Of a stretch of DNA of 62,141 nucleotides, positions 48,302 to 56,555 are shown piece by piece. The translations under genes were made by a program, and so were the position numbers. The stretch is from Chitinophagaceae bacterium (GTDB lineage: Bacteria; Bacteroidota; Bacteroidia; Chitinophagales; Chitinophagaceae): contig CANCAY010000012.1 of assembly GCA_947374225.1 (NCBI GenBank), forward strand, positions 1 to 62,141. Direction: 5' to 3'. How positions within the stretch are numbered: position 1 is the first letter of the stretch; each line of letters begins with the position of its first letter. Below the pieces are notes generated by a model. That model was not told where the DNA came from and ran no database searches. It worked only from the letters and a program-made list of their open reading frames with translations.

Positions 48302-49633
48302 TTATTGCTTTTTAAAAGCCCATTTAATCATCGTTTTCCAATTCACTTTTTTACCATAAAGCAATATTCCTGTTCGATATATTTTACCACTTAACCAGGT
48401 TGTAAATAAGAATCCTCCAATTAGAATAGACATACTCAATGCTAATTCCCAATAACTAACTGCACTTGGCACACCGTATGCAATTCTAGCCATCATTACC
48501 ATAGGGGAACTAAATGGAATAATACTAGCCCAAAATGCCAATGGAGTATTGGGATTTTGAGTTACCATATTGGTTATTAAATAAGAAAATATGATTGGCA
48601 TAGTAATAGGAAACATTAAGCTCTGTGCGTCTTGCGGGTCTTCGTTTACAACGCTACCCACAGCAGCAAATAATGCTGAATAGAATAAATAGCCTCCTAG
48701 AAAATAAAACACAAAACAACTTAAAATTAATGGCCAATTGGCAGTTTGAATAGTGTGCTGAAAAGTATAAATATTTTTTGCTGCATCACTAGCTTGCATC
48801 ATGCCAGCACCCATTTGACCATTGCTTTGTTGCAAACTCGCTACTTGGTGTTGAACGTCAGCAGGTAAAAATCCCATAGCAACACTTGACAATGTCAATA
48901 TGAGTACAATCCACATAATGAATTGGGTTAGGCCTACTGCCCCAATGCCAATGATCTTTCCCATCATTAATTCAAATGGCTTTACACTGCTAATAATTAC
49001 TTCGGCAATACGATTGGTTTTCTCTTCCATTACACCTCGCATTACCATAGATCCGTATATAAACAAAGTGATGTAAATTAAAAATCCACTTGCATATCCA
49101 ATGCCCATTGCCAAACCTGCATTACTTTCTTTGCTTGAACTGCCTTTGTCCTCGTAGGCCTTTAATTCAGCGAATTGAGATGCTTTATGAATAGAGTCCA
49201 AAGTGCTTTGTTGGATGCCAGATTCTTGTAGCATTTTATCCTCAATCGCCCCATTTATTTTGTCAGTGATGCTGTTTTGCAACATTAGACCCATAGACTT
49301 CTTAGATCTTAAAATATAATCTGTCTTTTTTACGCCATCGAATTTTGGAATAATTAAAATGTCCGTAAATCCTTTCTTATTGTAGTTTAAGGTATCCACT
49401 TCTAATGGAAAACTAAATTCAATTTGATTGGTATTCTTAAGGGATGTCTTGATAAATCCATTTGGGTCTATTACTGCAATTTTACGGTGTTCTGTTCCAG
49501 TAGTGGATAAATAACCAAATCCAAAACCGAATCCTATAATTAATACAGGCATTAAAAAAGTAACAAGAATAAAACGTTTGTTTTTAACTCTTGTAGTATA
49601 TTCTCTTTGTATGATTAGCCAGATTTTATGCAT
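48302..49633 (-). CDS. ABC-2 type transporter permease (NatB-like)
   Basis: A 443-residue inner-membrane protein: an N-terminal helix (about 21-42), a large extracytoplasmic domain to about residue 175, then five or six hydrophobic segments with the typical VMEEKTNRIAEVIISSVKPF motif. This is the permease of a NatAB/YhaP-type exporter. The ATPase gene lies 50 bases upstream on the same strand, so they form one transporter. The substrate is not evident; sodium or a small toxic compound is possible by family analogy only. Confidence 0.87.
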   Translation of the reverse strand: MHKIWLIIQREYTTRVKNKRFILVTFLMPVLIIGFGFGFGYLSTTGTEHRKIAVIDPNGFIKTSLKNTNQIEFSFPLEVDTLNYNKKGFTDILIIPKFDGVKKTDYILRSKKSMGLMLQNSITDKINGAIEDKMLQESGIQQSTLDSIHKASQFAELKAYEDKGSSSKESNAGLAMGIGYASGFLIYITLFIYGSMVMRGVMEEKTNRIAEVIISSVKPFELMMGKIIGIGAVGLTQFIMWIVLILTLSSVAMGFLPADVQHQVASLQQSNGQMGAGMMQASDAAKNIYTFQHTIQTANWPLILSCFVFYFLGGYLFYSALFAAVGSVVNEDPQDAQSLMFPITMPIIFSYLITNMVTQNPNTPLAFWASIIPFSSPMVMMARIAYGVPSAVSYWELALSMSILIGGFLFTTWLSGKIYRTGILLYGKKVNWKTMIKWAFKKQ

Positions 49634-49683
49634 CTGTATATGTTTTAAATTAATTTTTTAATTGGGTTTTCTTTCAATCTAGT

Positions 49684-50619
49684 TTAATTTTCGGCATGAA
49701 AGGCTCTGGTACTAGCATGTGTGCCTTCTACCAACTGAATAAATATTTCATTCAACGACGGTAAAAGTTCATTGTAACCAATGATATTTACTTTTTCTTT
49801 TAATAAATATGAGAGTACATCATTGCTTTGGTAGCCTTCCTGAATTTTAACATGAATTTTATTATTTTCTGTTTTAACAATATTGAAAATGGAATTGTCT
49901 TGCACTGTGAATGGTTCACTAGTTTGAATGGAAAATATATTTTCTTTAAATTGTTGTTTAACTTCTGCAACTGTGCCGTCTAATATTTTTTTACCTAGGT
50001 TTACTAAAACAATATGGTCGCATATTTCTTCAACTTGTTCCATGCGGTGCGTACTGAAAATAATAGTGGATCCTTTTTTGGCTAAATTGAAAATTTCGTC
50101 TTTTATTAGGTTTGCATTTACTGGATCTAGACCACTGAATGGTTCGTCTAGGATAATTAATTTTGGTTCATGTAAAACGGTAACAACGAATTGCAATTTT
50201 TGACTCATACCCTTACTCAAATCTTCAACCTTTTTGTTCCACCAACTTTCCATTTCAAATTTCTTAAACCAGTATTTTATTTTCTCAGTGGCGTCGGACT
50301 TTGATAGACCTTTAAGCTGTGCAAGGTATAGGGCCTGTTCTCCAATTTTCATCTTCTTATACATGCCTCGCTCTTCAGGCATATATCCAATTTTTTGAAT
50401 ATCATCGATAGGGTTGAACTTTTGGCCGTCTAAAATAATATCACCTCCGTCCGGATAAAAAATTCCAGTAATCATTCTTAACAAAGTGGTTTTACCAGCT
50501 CCATTGGGTCCAAGCAAGCCAAAAATGCTTCCTTCCTTAATGTCAAAACTTATATCGTCAACCGCTTTTTGGTCGGAATAATATTTCTTAAGATGTTGGA
50601 GACTCAATATTGGATTCAT
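49684..50619 (-). CDS. ABC transporter ATP-binding protein (NatA-like)
   Basis: A 311-residue ATPase partner of the adjoining ABC-2 permease. Walker A is GPNGAGKTT, the signature is LSKGMSQKL, Walker B is LIILDEPFSGLDP and the H-loop is FSTHRMEQ. The region after about residue 215 is the C-terminal extension seen in NatA/YhaQ-type subunits. It is divergent from the nuclease gene across a 135-base spacer. Confidence 0.9.
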   Translation of the reverse strand: MNPILSLQHLKKYYSDQKAVDDISFDIKEGSIFGLLGPNGAGKTTLLRMITGIFYPDGGDIILDGQKFNPIDDIQKIGYMPEERGMYKKMKIGEQALYLAQLKGLSKSDATEKIKYWFKKFEMESWWNKKVEDLSKGMSQKLQFVVTVLHEPKLIILDEPFSGLDPVNANLIKDEIFNLAKKGSTIIFSTHRMEQVEEICDHIVLVNLGKKILDGTVAEVKQQFKENIFSIQTSEPFTVQDNSIFNIVKTENNKIHVKIQEGYQSNDVLSYLLKEKVNIIGYNELLPSLNEIFIQLVEGTHASTRAFHAEN

Positions 50620-50754
50620 ATTGTGTAATATTTATATTCAAATGTAATTGCATTTTAATTAAACTAAGGCCTCAATTTTGATAAGAGGAAATAGCAGCGG
50701 TCATTAGGTATAAATACTATGATAAAAGTATATATTCGTTGCAAATTTTAGAAT

Positions 50755-51735
50755 ATGTTCATAAAAAGAAGGATGATTTTGGGGGTACTTTTAGTATGCT
50801 TGGTAAGTTTAAGTAGTTGGGGTTTTTTAGTACATCGTACTATTAATCAAATAGCCATATATAATTTACCAGAACCTATGCGTTCTTTCTTCCATAAAGA
50901 CAAAGACTATTTAGTATATAATGCGCCTCGTCCAGACATCAGAAGAAATTCAGATAAGTCTGAAGCTACTAAGCATTTTATCGATTTAGAAAAGTACGGT
51001 CCGAATGCAGCAAACAATATGCCAATGGATTGGGCAAGTGCTGTAAAAAAATATTCTGCGGACACTTTAAAAGAATATGGTTGGGGTCCTTATAATGTAA
51101 TGATTCAATTAGATAAATTAACAGCTGCTTTTAAATCAGGTAACCAAGATTCTATTTTATTTTATGCTGCAGATATTGGTCATTATATTGGCGACTTACA
51201 TGTTCCATTGCATACCACTATCAATTATGACGGTCAGTTGACAAATCAAAAAGGGTTACATGCTTTATGGGAATCAATGATCCCGGAGCTTACTATTAAT
51301 CAATACCAATTATATAATCCACATAAAGCAGTTTACTTGAAAGATCCTGCAACAGCACTTTGGGTGGATATTCGTAAAGCGGCTGGATTACTACCTTCTA
51401 TGTTGGCTATTGAAAAAGAAGTTTCTATCCAGTTTACACCTGAAACTAAATATCGCATGCAAATGAGATATGGTAAAGAGACTAAGTCATATACCAAAGA
51501 ATTTGCAGAAGCCTATGCAAAAGGATTAGGCCCAACAGTGAATGGACAGTTAATTGCGTCTGCTAATATGATTTCTGATTTTTGGTATACTGCTTGGGTG
51601 AATGCAGGTAAGCCCGTATTAGCTACATCAAGAGATTTAAATACAAGTTTGGAAGAAGAATTAAAATCTTTTAAGGCGAATAAACTAATCCAAGATGGTT
51701 TATTAATCAGTAAAAAATCAAAACCAGAAGATTAG
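50755..51735 (+). CDS. exported zinc-dependent nuclease/phospholipase of the S1/P1 type
   Basis: A 326-residue exported protein in the S1/P1 nuclease and phospholipase C superfamily. A basic N-terminus and hydrophobic helix lead to SSWGFLVHR; in the family the first tryptophan of the mature chain binds zinc through its amino terminus, and Trp22 is placed for that. The core zinc motif is seen as HYIGDLHVPLH, with an Asp in PRPDIR and an ATKHFIDLE segment. Single-strand nuclease or phosphatase activity is likely. Either ATG 50755 or 50773 could be the start. Confidence 0.85.
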   Translation: MFIKRRMILGVLLVCLVSLSSWGFLVHRTINQIAIYNLPEPMRSFFHKDKDYLVYNAPRPDIRRNSDKSEATKHFIDLEKYGPNAANNMPMDWASAVKKYSADTLKEYGWGPYNVMIQLDKLTAAFKSGNQDSILFYAADIGHYIGDLHVPLHTTINYDGQLTNQKGLHALWESMIPELTINQYQLYNPHKAVYLKDPATALWVDIRKAAGLLPSMLAIEKEVSIQFTPETKYRMQMRYGKETKSYTKEFAEAYAKGLGPTVNGQLIASANMISDFWYTAWVNAGKPVLATSRDLNTSLEEELKSFKANKLIQDGLLISKKSKPED

Positions 51736-51775
51736 TTTTGAACGTATAAGATTTTTAAAATATTATTTTAGTAGA

Positions 51776-51808
51776 AATGGTGTTGAAATAAAATTCAGCG
51801 CCATTTTT
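51776..51808 (+). terminator. terminator after the S1/P1 nuclease gene
   Basis: AATGGTGTTGAA (51776-51787) pairs with TTCAGCGCCATT (51794-51805) over 12 positions including two G-T wobbles, followed by T residues. It reaches the stop of the convergent oxidoreductase gene. Confidence 0.8.
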
Positions 51809-53399
51809 ATTTTCCTAATGTTTGCGCAATCATTACTGCAAGTCTTTGTCCGTCCATAGCAGCACTCACAATACCTCCAGCATATCCTGCACCTTCCCCA
51901 CAAGGGTATAAATTTTTAACTTGAGGATGTGCTAATGTGACTTCATCTCTAGGGATACGAACAGGGGAGGAGGTTCTACTTTCTGTAGCAACTACAATGG
52001 CGTCATTGGAATAATAGCCGCGCATTTTTTTACCAAATGCCTTAAATCCTTCTTGTAATGTTCTGTGTACAAAAGGAGGTAATATATTTTTCATGTCGGC
52101 ACTGTGTAGTCCTGGTAAATAACTTGCATCAGGCAAATTTGTAGAAATTTTATTAGTGCAAAAATCCACCAATCTTGCTGCTGGAGCCACTTGTAAGCCG
52201 CCTCCTTGTTCAAAAGCGGATTGTTCTACCCATTGTTGAAAAGCTAATAATAAAAATGGATTATCTAATTGTGCTGCCTCGTGCTTATGTAACTTTAAAA
52301 AATCATAAGCAGTAGGAATATCTATTTGAACCACCATGCCACTGTTGGCATAGGGATTATTTCTTTTACTTGGGCTCCATCCATTTACCACAATTTCTCC
52401 AGGCGCAGTGGCTGCCGGTGCAATAATACCTCCAGGGCACATACAAAAACTAAACACACCTCTATCTTGAACTTGTTCTACCAAACTATAAGAAGCGGGA
52501 GGTAAATTAGGGTCTCTTAATGCACAGTGATATTGGATAGCGTCTATGGCAGCCTGTGGATGCTCCACACGAACGCCTAATGCAAAAGGCTTAGCTTCTA
52601 TAGTAACTCCATTGTCATGTAGTAAATGAAATATATCACGAGCAGAATGCCCAGTAGCTAATATTAAGGCTTCCGTTTTAAAACTATCTCCGTCTGCTGT
52701 AGTTATGGATGCTAATACTCCGTTTTCTATAACTAAGCCTGTCAATTTTTTTCCAAATAAAACTTTTCCTCCAACTGCTTCAATCTGCTCTCGCATGGCT
52801 GTAATAATATGTGGAAGCTTATTGGTACCTATATGTGGGTGCGCTTCATACAATATATTTTCGTCTGCCCCAAACTGATAAAACAGCCTCAAGATTTTAT
52901 CAATGTTGCCACGCTTATTGCTACGGGTGTATAATTTGCCATCACTGTAGGTTCCGGCACCTCCTTCCCCAAAACAATAATTACTCTCGGGATTCACTAT
53001 TCCTTCCTTGTTTAAGCTAGCTAAATCACGACGACGAGAACGAACATCCTTGCCTCTTTCTAAAACAATAGGTCTAAGTCCTTGTTCTATACACTCTAAT
53101 GCAGCAAATAATCCTGCAGGTCCTGCACCAATAATGATGACTTCTTTAGCATTAATAGGTAATGCTTTGAATTCAATTGGACTGTCGAATCTAGGTTTGG
53201 GAGGCTCGTTTATAAAGACCAATAAGCTTAGGTTGACCCAAACTTGTTGTCTGTTTCTTGCGTCTATAGATTGTTTAAGCGTATGGTAGCCTAGAATTGA
53301 CTCTTTGGGCTCGCCTAGACTTTGTGCTAGCGCTAATAAAAGGGAGGGGGTATGGGCTGCTTCTGCCGGTTTAAGGCGCAGCTGAATAGTTTTTTGCAT
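51807..53399 (-). CDS. FAD-dependent oxidoreductase (COG2509 type)
   Basis: A 530-residue flavoprotein. An N-terminal region of about 90 residues precedes the FAD-binding loop IIGAGPAGLFAALE and a following acidic strand end (VLERG). NYCFGEGGAGTYSDGKLYTR and the C-terminal CGEGAGYAGGIVSAA are hallmarks of this uncharacterised family, sometimes labelled NAD(FAD)-utilising dehydrogenase. No substrate is known. There are no signal peptide or membrane helices. Confidence 0.85.
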   Translation of the reverse strand: MQKTIQLRLKPAEAAHTPSLLLALAQSLGEPKESILGYHTLKQSIDARNRQQVWVNLSLLVFINEPPKPRFDSPIEFKALPINAKEVIIIGAGPAGLFAALECIEQGLRPIVLERGKDVRSRRRDLASLNKEGIVNPESNYCFGEGGAGTYSDGKLYTRSNKRGNIDKILRLFYQFGADENILYEAHPHIGTNKLPHIITAMREQIEAVGGKVLFGKKLTGLVIENGVLASITTADGDSFKTEALILATGHSARDIFHLLHDNGVTIEAKPFALGVRVEHPQAAIDAIQYHCALRDPNLPPASYSLVEQVQDRGVFSFCMCPGGIIAPAATAPGEIVVNGWSPSKRNNPYANSGMVVQIDIPTAYDFLKLHKHEAAQLDNPFLLLAFQQWVEQSAFEQGGGLQVAPAARLVDFCTNKISTNLPDASYLPGLHSADMKNILPPFVHRTLQEGFKAFGKKMRGYYSNDAIVVATESRTSSPVRIPRDEVTLAHPQVKNLYPCGEGAGYAGGIVSAAMDGQRLAVMIAQTLGK

Positions 53400-53439
53400 G
53401 GGGTTAGGTATTTATCCTAAAAAAATGCCTTAGATATAG

Positions 53440-53820
53440 TTAGAATGGCAAATCGTCGCCTGACTCGTTCGCGTCGTTTACTGGAATATCGAAATAAGAA
53501 GTTTCAGTAGGAGCTGCTTCTCCACCTAAAGCAACAGCCTCCATTCTCCAAGCATCTAAATTGGTAATGTAGTTGTCTTTTCCGTCCTTATTCCACTTAG
53601 AACCCTTGATATTAAAAAGTACTTTTACGGTATCTCCTAGGTTGAAACGATCTGGCATGGTAGTTCTGTCTTGAACACATTGAAACTTCACGTAATTAGT
53701 GATGATTTTACCGTTAATGTCGTCAGACTTCTCAATCACAAATTCTCTTGTTTTAAAGGTCTCTTTCCTTTGAATTGTCTCGTATTTTGCAAGTAATTTG
53801 CCTGTTAATTCGTAGCTCAT
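53440..53820 (-). CDS. DUF3127 family protein
   Basis: A 126-residue protein that resembles the DUF3127 family of unknown function. It is predicted by eye to be mostly beta (an OB-like small barrel): MSYELTGKLLAKYET, FKTREFVIE and TNYVKFQC are strand-rich, and LGDTVKVLFNIKG and NYITNLDAWRME follow. The C-terminal 25 residues are acidic and end DDLPF, the kind of tail seen on single-stranded DNA-binding proteins. A nucleic-acid role is therefore a reasonable guess, not evidence. Confidence 0.8.
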   Translation of the reverse strand: MSYELTGKLLAKYETIQRKETFKTREFVIEKSDDINGKIITNYVKFQCVQDRTTMPDRFNLGDTVKVLFNIKGSKWNKDGKDNYITNLDAWRMEAVALGGEAAPTETSYFDIPVNDANESGDDLPF

Positions 53821-54160
53821 AGATGTTATTAAGGGAATAAAGATAGCAATAAAAGGTCATAACTAAAGGGGCTATCAATTTAAGTAAACAAGGAGAATTT
53901 TCCGTTAAAAAAAATAGTTTAAAAAAAAGTGGATAAACTCTTGTTTTATTAGAAATTAGGCTATCTTGAAAGGCGTTTATAGGCATCCCCCCAATGCCGA
54001 AATCAAGTGAATTGGTACATGTAAAAAAAACCAAATAAAAAACTTTTTTTTTCAACAATTGTTTTGAATATTCGCAGTCCCAATAAGAAATTAAGAATCT
54101 CTTAAAAGGGTAAAACAACTAGAATTATCTTGTTCATTATATAAAGGGTTAGTAAGTATT
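53821..54160. other. 340-base AT-rich region upstream of dnaA
   Basis: No gene is supported here. It contains runs of A and T (around 53927 and 54034-54055), a small hairpin GGCAT/ATGCC (53982-53998) and one DnaA-box-like site. It must hold the divergent promoters of dnaA and the DUF3127 gene. I found no clear TAnnTTTG box at ideal spacing, and a single box is not enough to call an origin. Confidence 0.6.
53928..53936 (-). promoter_or_regulatory. DnaA-box-like site upstream of dnaA
   Basis: The minus strand reads TTATCCACT, 8 of 9 bases of the TTATCCACA consensus. A single site before dnaA could serve autoregulation by DnaA. Confidence 0.45.
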
Positions 54161-55588
54161 ATGGCTAAAAGTGTTGATATCGTTTGGAGTAATTGTTTAA
54201 AAATAATCAAGGACATCGTAGAATGGCAACATTTTAAGACATGGTTTGAGCCTATTCAACCTGTGGAACTAAAAGACAACGTTTTAATGATTCAAGTTCC
54301 GAGCCAATTTTTTTATGAGTATATCGAGGAGCACTATGTTAACTTATTAGCAAAAACTTTAAAGCGTGAACTAGGGAAGGAAGCTAGACTTGAGTATCGC
54401 ATCATGGTAGACAGCGGTAACAACAAAAAAGGTTCAATGGACGTTCCTGCAAGTGGCATGAAGACATACAATAACAACGAGATGAATTTCCCGTTGGTGA
54501 TAGACAATCCTGTTAAGAATCCATTTGTGATTCCAGGTTTGAAGAAAATGCAGATTGACCCGCAGTTAAATCATAATTACACATTTGATTCTTATATAGA
54601 GGGAGATTGTAACAGGGTTGCACGTCGTGCTGGTAAAACAGTAGCCGAAAAACCTGGAGCAAATTCTTTCAATCCTTTAGTAATTTATGGTGGAGTAGGT
54701 TTAGGTAAAACACATTTGGCACAAGCAATTGGGAATGACGTTAAACGCATTCATCCAAATAAAGTGGTTTTATATGTAAGTTCTGAGAAGTTCATCAATC
54801 AGTTCCAAGACCATAGCCGTAACAACGCTATCAACGATTTCATTCATTTCTACCAATTAATAGACGTATTAATCATTGACGACGTTCAGTTCTTTAACAG
54901 AGCAGAAAAGTCTCAGGATGCATTCTTTGCCATCTTTAATCACTTACACCAAAGTGGAAAGCAGTTGGTATTGACTTCAGACAAAGCGCCTAAAGATTTA
55001 GAAGGATTACAAGAAAGATTATTAAGCCGTTTCAGATGGGGATTGAGTGCCGATATTCAAGTTCCAGACTACGAAACACGTATTGAGATTTTAGAGAAAA
55101 AGATGAAGGCAGATGGTTTAGAAATGCCTAAGGAAGTAGTGAAGTATGTAGCTTATAATATTAACACAAACGTAAGAGAATTAGAAGGTGCATTAATATC
55201 ATTATTAGCGCAGTCTTCTTTGAATAAGAAGGAGATTGATGTTGAATTAGCTAAGAAAGTATTACGCAACTTTGTTAAGACAAGTAGTAAGGAAATTACG
55301 ATTGACGCTATCCAGAAAATGGTATGTGAGTTCTTCGAAGTTCCTTATGACAAATTGTTACAAAAAACACGTAAGCGTGAGATTGTACAAGCAAGACAAA
55401 TTACTATGTACTTAGCGAAGGCTTTTACAAAGAATTCTTTGAAGACAATTGGAGAGCATTTTGGAGGACGTGACCATACTACCGTAATTCACTCTTGCCA
55501 AACGGTGAAGGATTTGATGGATACTGACTCTATGTTCCGTGAAAACGTAATGGAGTTGACTCAGAAAGTGCAACTAGCTGCTATGTAA
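54161..55588 (+). CDS. dnaA: chromosomal replication initiator protein DnaA
   Basis: AAA+ initiator that melts the origin. Domain I is at residues 1-85, followed by a linker; the AAA+ domain has Walker A GGVGLGKTHLAQ, Walker B VLIIDDVQFF and the sensor region RLLSRFRWGL. The C-terminal helix-turn-helix domain IV holds the signature GGRDHTTVIHSCQTV. The length is 475 residues. The ATG at 54161 is preceded by a GGG-containing purine stretch. It is followed by a terminator and two tRNA genes. Confidence 0.97.
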   Translation: MAKSVDIVWSNCLKIIKDIVEWQHFKTWFEPIQPVELKDNVLMIQVPSQFFYEYIEEHYVNLLAKTLKRELGKEARLEYRIMVDSGNNKKGSMDVPASGMKTYNNNEMNFPLVIDNPVKNPFVIPGLKKMQIDPQLNHNYTFDSYIEGDCNRVARRAGKTVAEKPGANSFNPLVIYGGVGLGKTHLAQAIGNDVKRIHPNKVVLYVSSEKFINQFQDHSRNNAINDFIHFYQLIDVLIIDDVQFFNRAEKSQDAFFAIFNHLHQSGKQLVLTSDKAPKDLEGLQERLLSRFRWGLSADIQVPDYETRIEILEKKMKADGLEMPKEVVKYVAYNINTNVRELEGALISLLAQSSLNKKEIDVELAKKVLRNFVKTSSKEITIDAIQKMVCEFFEVPYDKLLQKTRKREIVQARQITMYLAKAFTKNSLKTIGEHFGGRDHTTVIHSCQTVKDLMDTDSMFRENVMELTQKVQLAAM

Positions 55589-55633
55589 TTGGGACTCAAA
55601 CCACTAAAACATCACTTAGTTTAAAAAATATTT

Positions 55634-55676
55634 GTCCGGAACGAACTTTATTTGAGTTTATTCCGGACTTTTTTTA
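55634..55676 (+). terminator. intrinsic terminator after dnaA
   Basis: GTCCGGAA (55634-55641) pairs with TTCCGGAC (55661-55668), and an inner AACT/AGTT can extend the hairpin. A T tract follows directly. Confidence 0.9.
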
Positions 55677-55728
55677 GGAATTTAACTAAGGAGTGCTTAT
55701 TTTTGCAACCCTCGAAAGGGGTTTCGGA

Positions 55729-55817
55729 GGAGAGGTGGATGAGTGGCTGAAATCAGTAGTTTGCTAAACTGCCGTACGGGTTAAACTGTACCAAGGGTTC
55801 GAATCCCTTCCTCTCCG
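55729..55817 (+). tRNA. tRNA-Ser (GCT)
   Basis: An 89-base class II tRNA. The acceptor stem GGAGAGG pairs with CCTCTCC, with G as discriminator, as usual for serine. The anticodon stem GTAGT/ACTGC encloses TTGCTAA, giving anticodon GCT, which reads AGC and AGU. A long variable arm and a GGTTCGAATCC T-loop are present. CCA is not encoded. Confidence 0.96.
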
Positions 55818-55885
55818 CTCTTAAAGTTCTTATTTTTGGATTCATTACCGGTTAAACATATTTTACAATGCAAATTGTAAAAGTT

Positions 55886-55959
<74 letters not shown>

Positions 55960-55960
55960 C

Positions 55961-55992
55961 AAAAAAGTCAGTAGCAATACTGGCTTTTTTTA
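55961..55992 (+). terminator. terminator after the tRNA pair
   Basis: An A tract and AGTCAGTA pair with TACTGGCT and a T tract across a 4-base loop, with one G-T wobble. It lies 1 base after tRNA-Pro. Confidence 0.88.
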
Positions 55993-56027
55993 TGCCCATA
56001 GGTGAATATGATTTGCCGAAGGCATAG

Positions 56028-56087
56028 CGCAGTTTAATAATTTATAAACACAAGCTAGCTTGATGTTATATAAATTATTAAACTGCG
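56028..56087. repeat. large palindrome with 17-base perfect arms
   Basis: CGCAGTTTAATAATTTA (56028-56044) is repeated in inverse at 56071-56087 without mismatch. The 26-base centre contains the perfect 12-base palindrome CAAGCTAGCTTG (56051-56062), so nearly the whole 60 bases can fold as a cruciform. It lies 36 bases after the tRNA terminator. It may be a mobile repeat element, a recombination site or a remnant of insertion; function unknown. Confidence 0.9.
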
Positions 56088-56092
56088 TTAAT

Positions 56093-56107
56093 CATTGCGA
56101 AGCAATG
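56093..56107. repeat. short hairpin beside the palindrome
   Basis: CATTGC (56093-56098) and GCAATG (56102-56107) surround GAA, forming a tight hairpin just after the large palindrome; it may belong to the same element. Confidence 0.6.
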
Positions 56108-56180
56108 AAATCATGTTCAACTAAGAACAATTCATTATTTAAAAAGCCGCTATTCAAATTTCTGACGCATTTTGCACCGC

Positions 56181-56224
56181 CCACTCCAGGATGCCGGAAC
56201 GAAGTGACGGCCATCCTGGAGTGG
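56181..56224. repeat. REP-like palindromic element
   Basis: CCACTCCAGGATG (56181-56193) pairs perfectly with CATCCTGGAGTGG (56212-56224). An inner GCCG/CGGC pairing closes a loop containing GAACGAAGTGA. This GC-rich core with a GAACGAAGTGA loop is typical of dispersed intergenic palindromes in Bacteroidota, by memory rather than search. It is followed by TAGGTAGCTATCTA, itself nearly palindromic (56232-56245). Confidence 0.8.
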
Positions 56225-56245
56225 AAGTCTTTAGGTAGCTATCTA

Positions 56246-56555
56246 GGAGTTTAAAACAAATTGACGGCGAACATTGACTGACTGAAAACCTTTTCTGAAG
56301 TGGTCTTAAATCGAAAAAACTTTTTTATTTCAAAGTTTAATTAAAAATCAGATTGGTTATATTTTGAATATATAACTTAAAATAAAATTAGAATTCTATC
56401 AGAATTGTTTAATAATTGTAGTTGATTATTAATACTTATTTTAACATTTCTTCTAATAAATACTAGAAAAAAATCTTATCTTTATAGGTATATTTTTTTT
56501 AATATGAGATACGAAAATTATGAATTGAAACATTTTTTTATAAAATTTTATAAAA
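56246..56555. other. very AT-rich region upstream of the T9SS satellite cluster
   Basis: No gene or RNA is supported. The stretch from about 56320 is extremely rich in A and T. A TATCTTTA box at 56477-56484 is one base off TAnnTTTG, 72 bases before the next start, but has no TTG at the right distance. It presumably holds the promoter of the following cluster. Confidence 0.5.

Noticed and set aside
53753..54118. 121-residue minus-strand reading frame upstream of the DUF3127 gene
   Set aside because: It overlaps the DUF3127 start in another frame and reads AT-rich intergenic DNA into Phe/Leu/Lys-rich nonsense.
53821..54160. Chromosomal origin upstream of dnaA
   Set aside because: Only one DnaA-box-like site with one mismatch is visible; an origin would need a cluster of boxes and an unwinding element. 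GC-skew across the genome would decide.
56060..56254. 64-residue plus-strand reading frame
   Set aside because: It runs through the two palindromic repeats and has no protein-like character or start signal.
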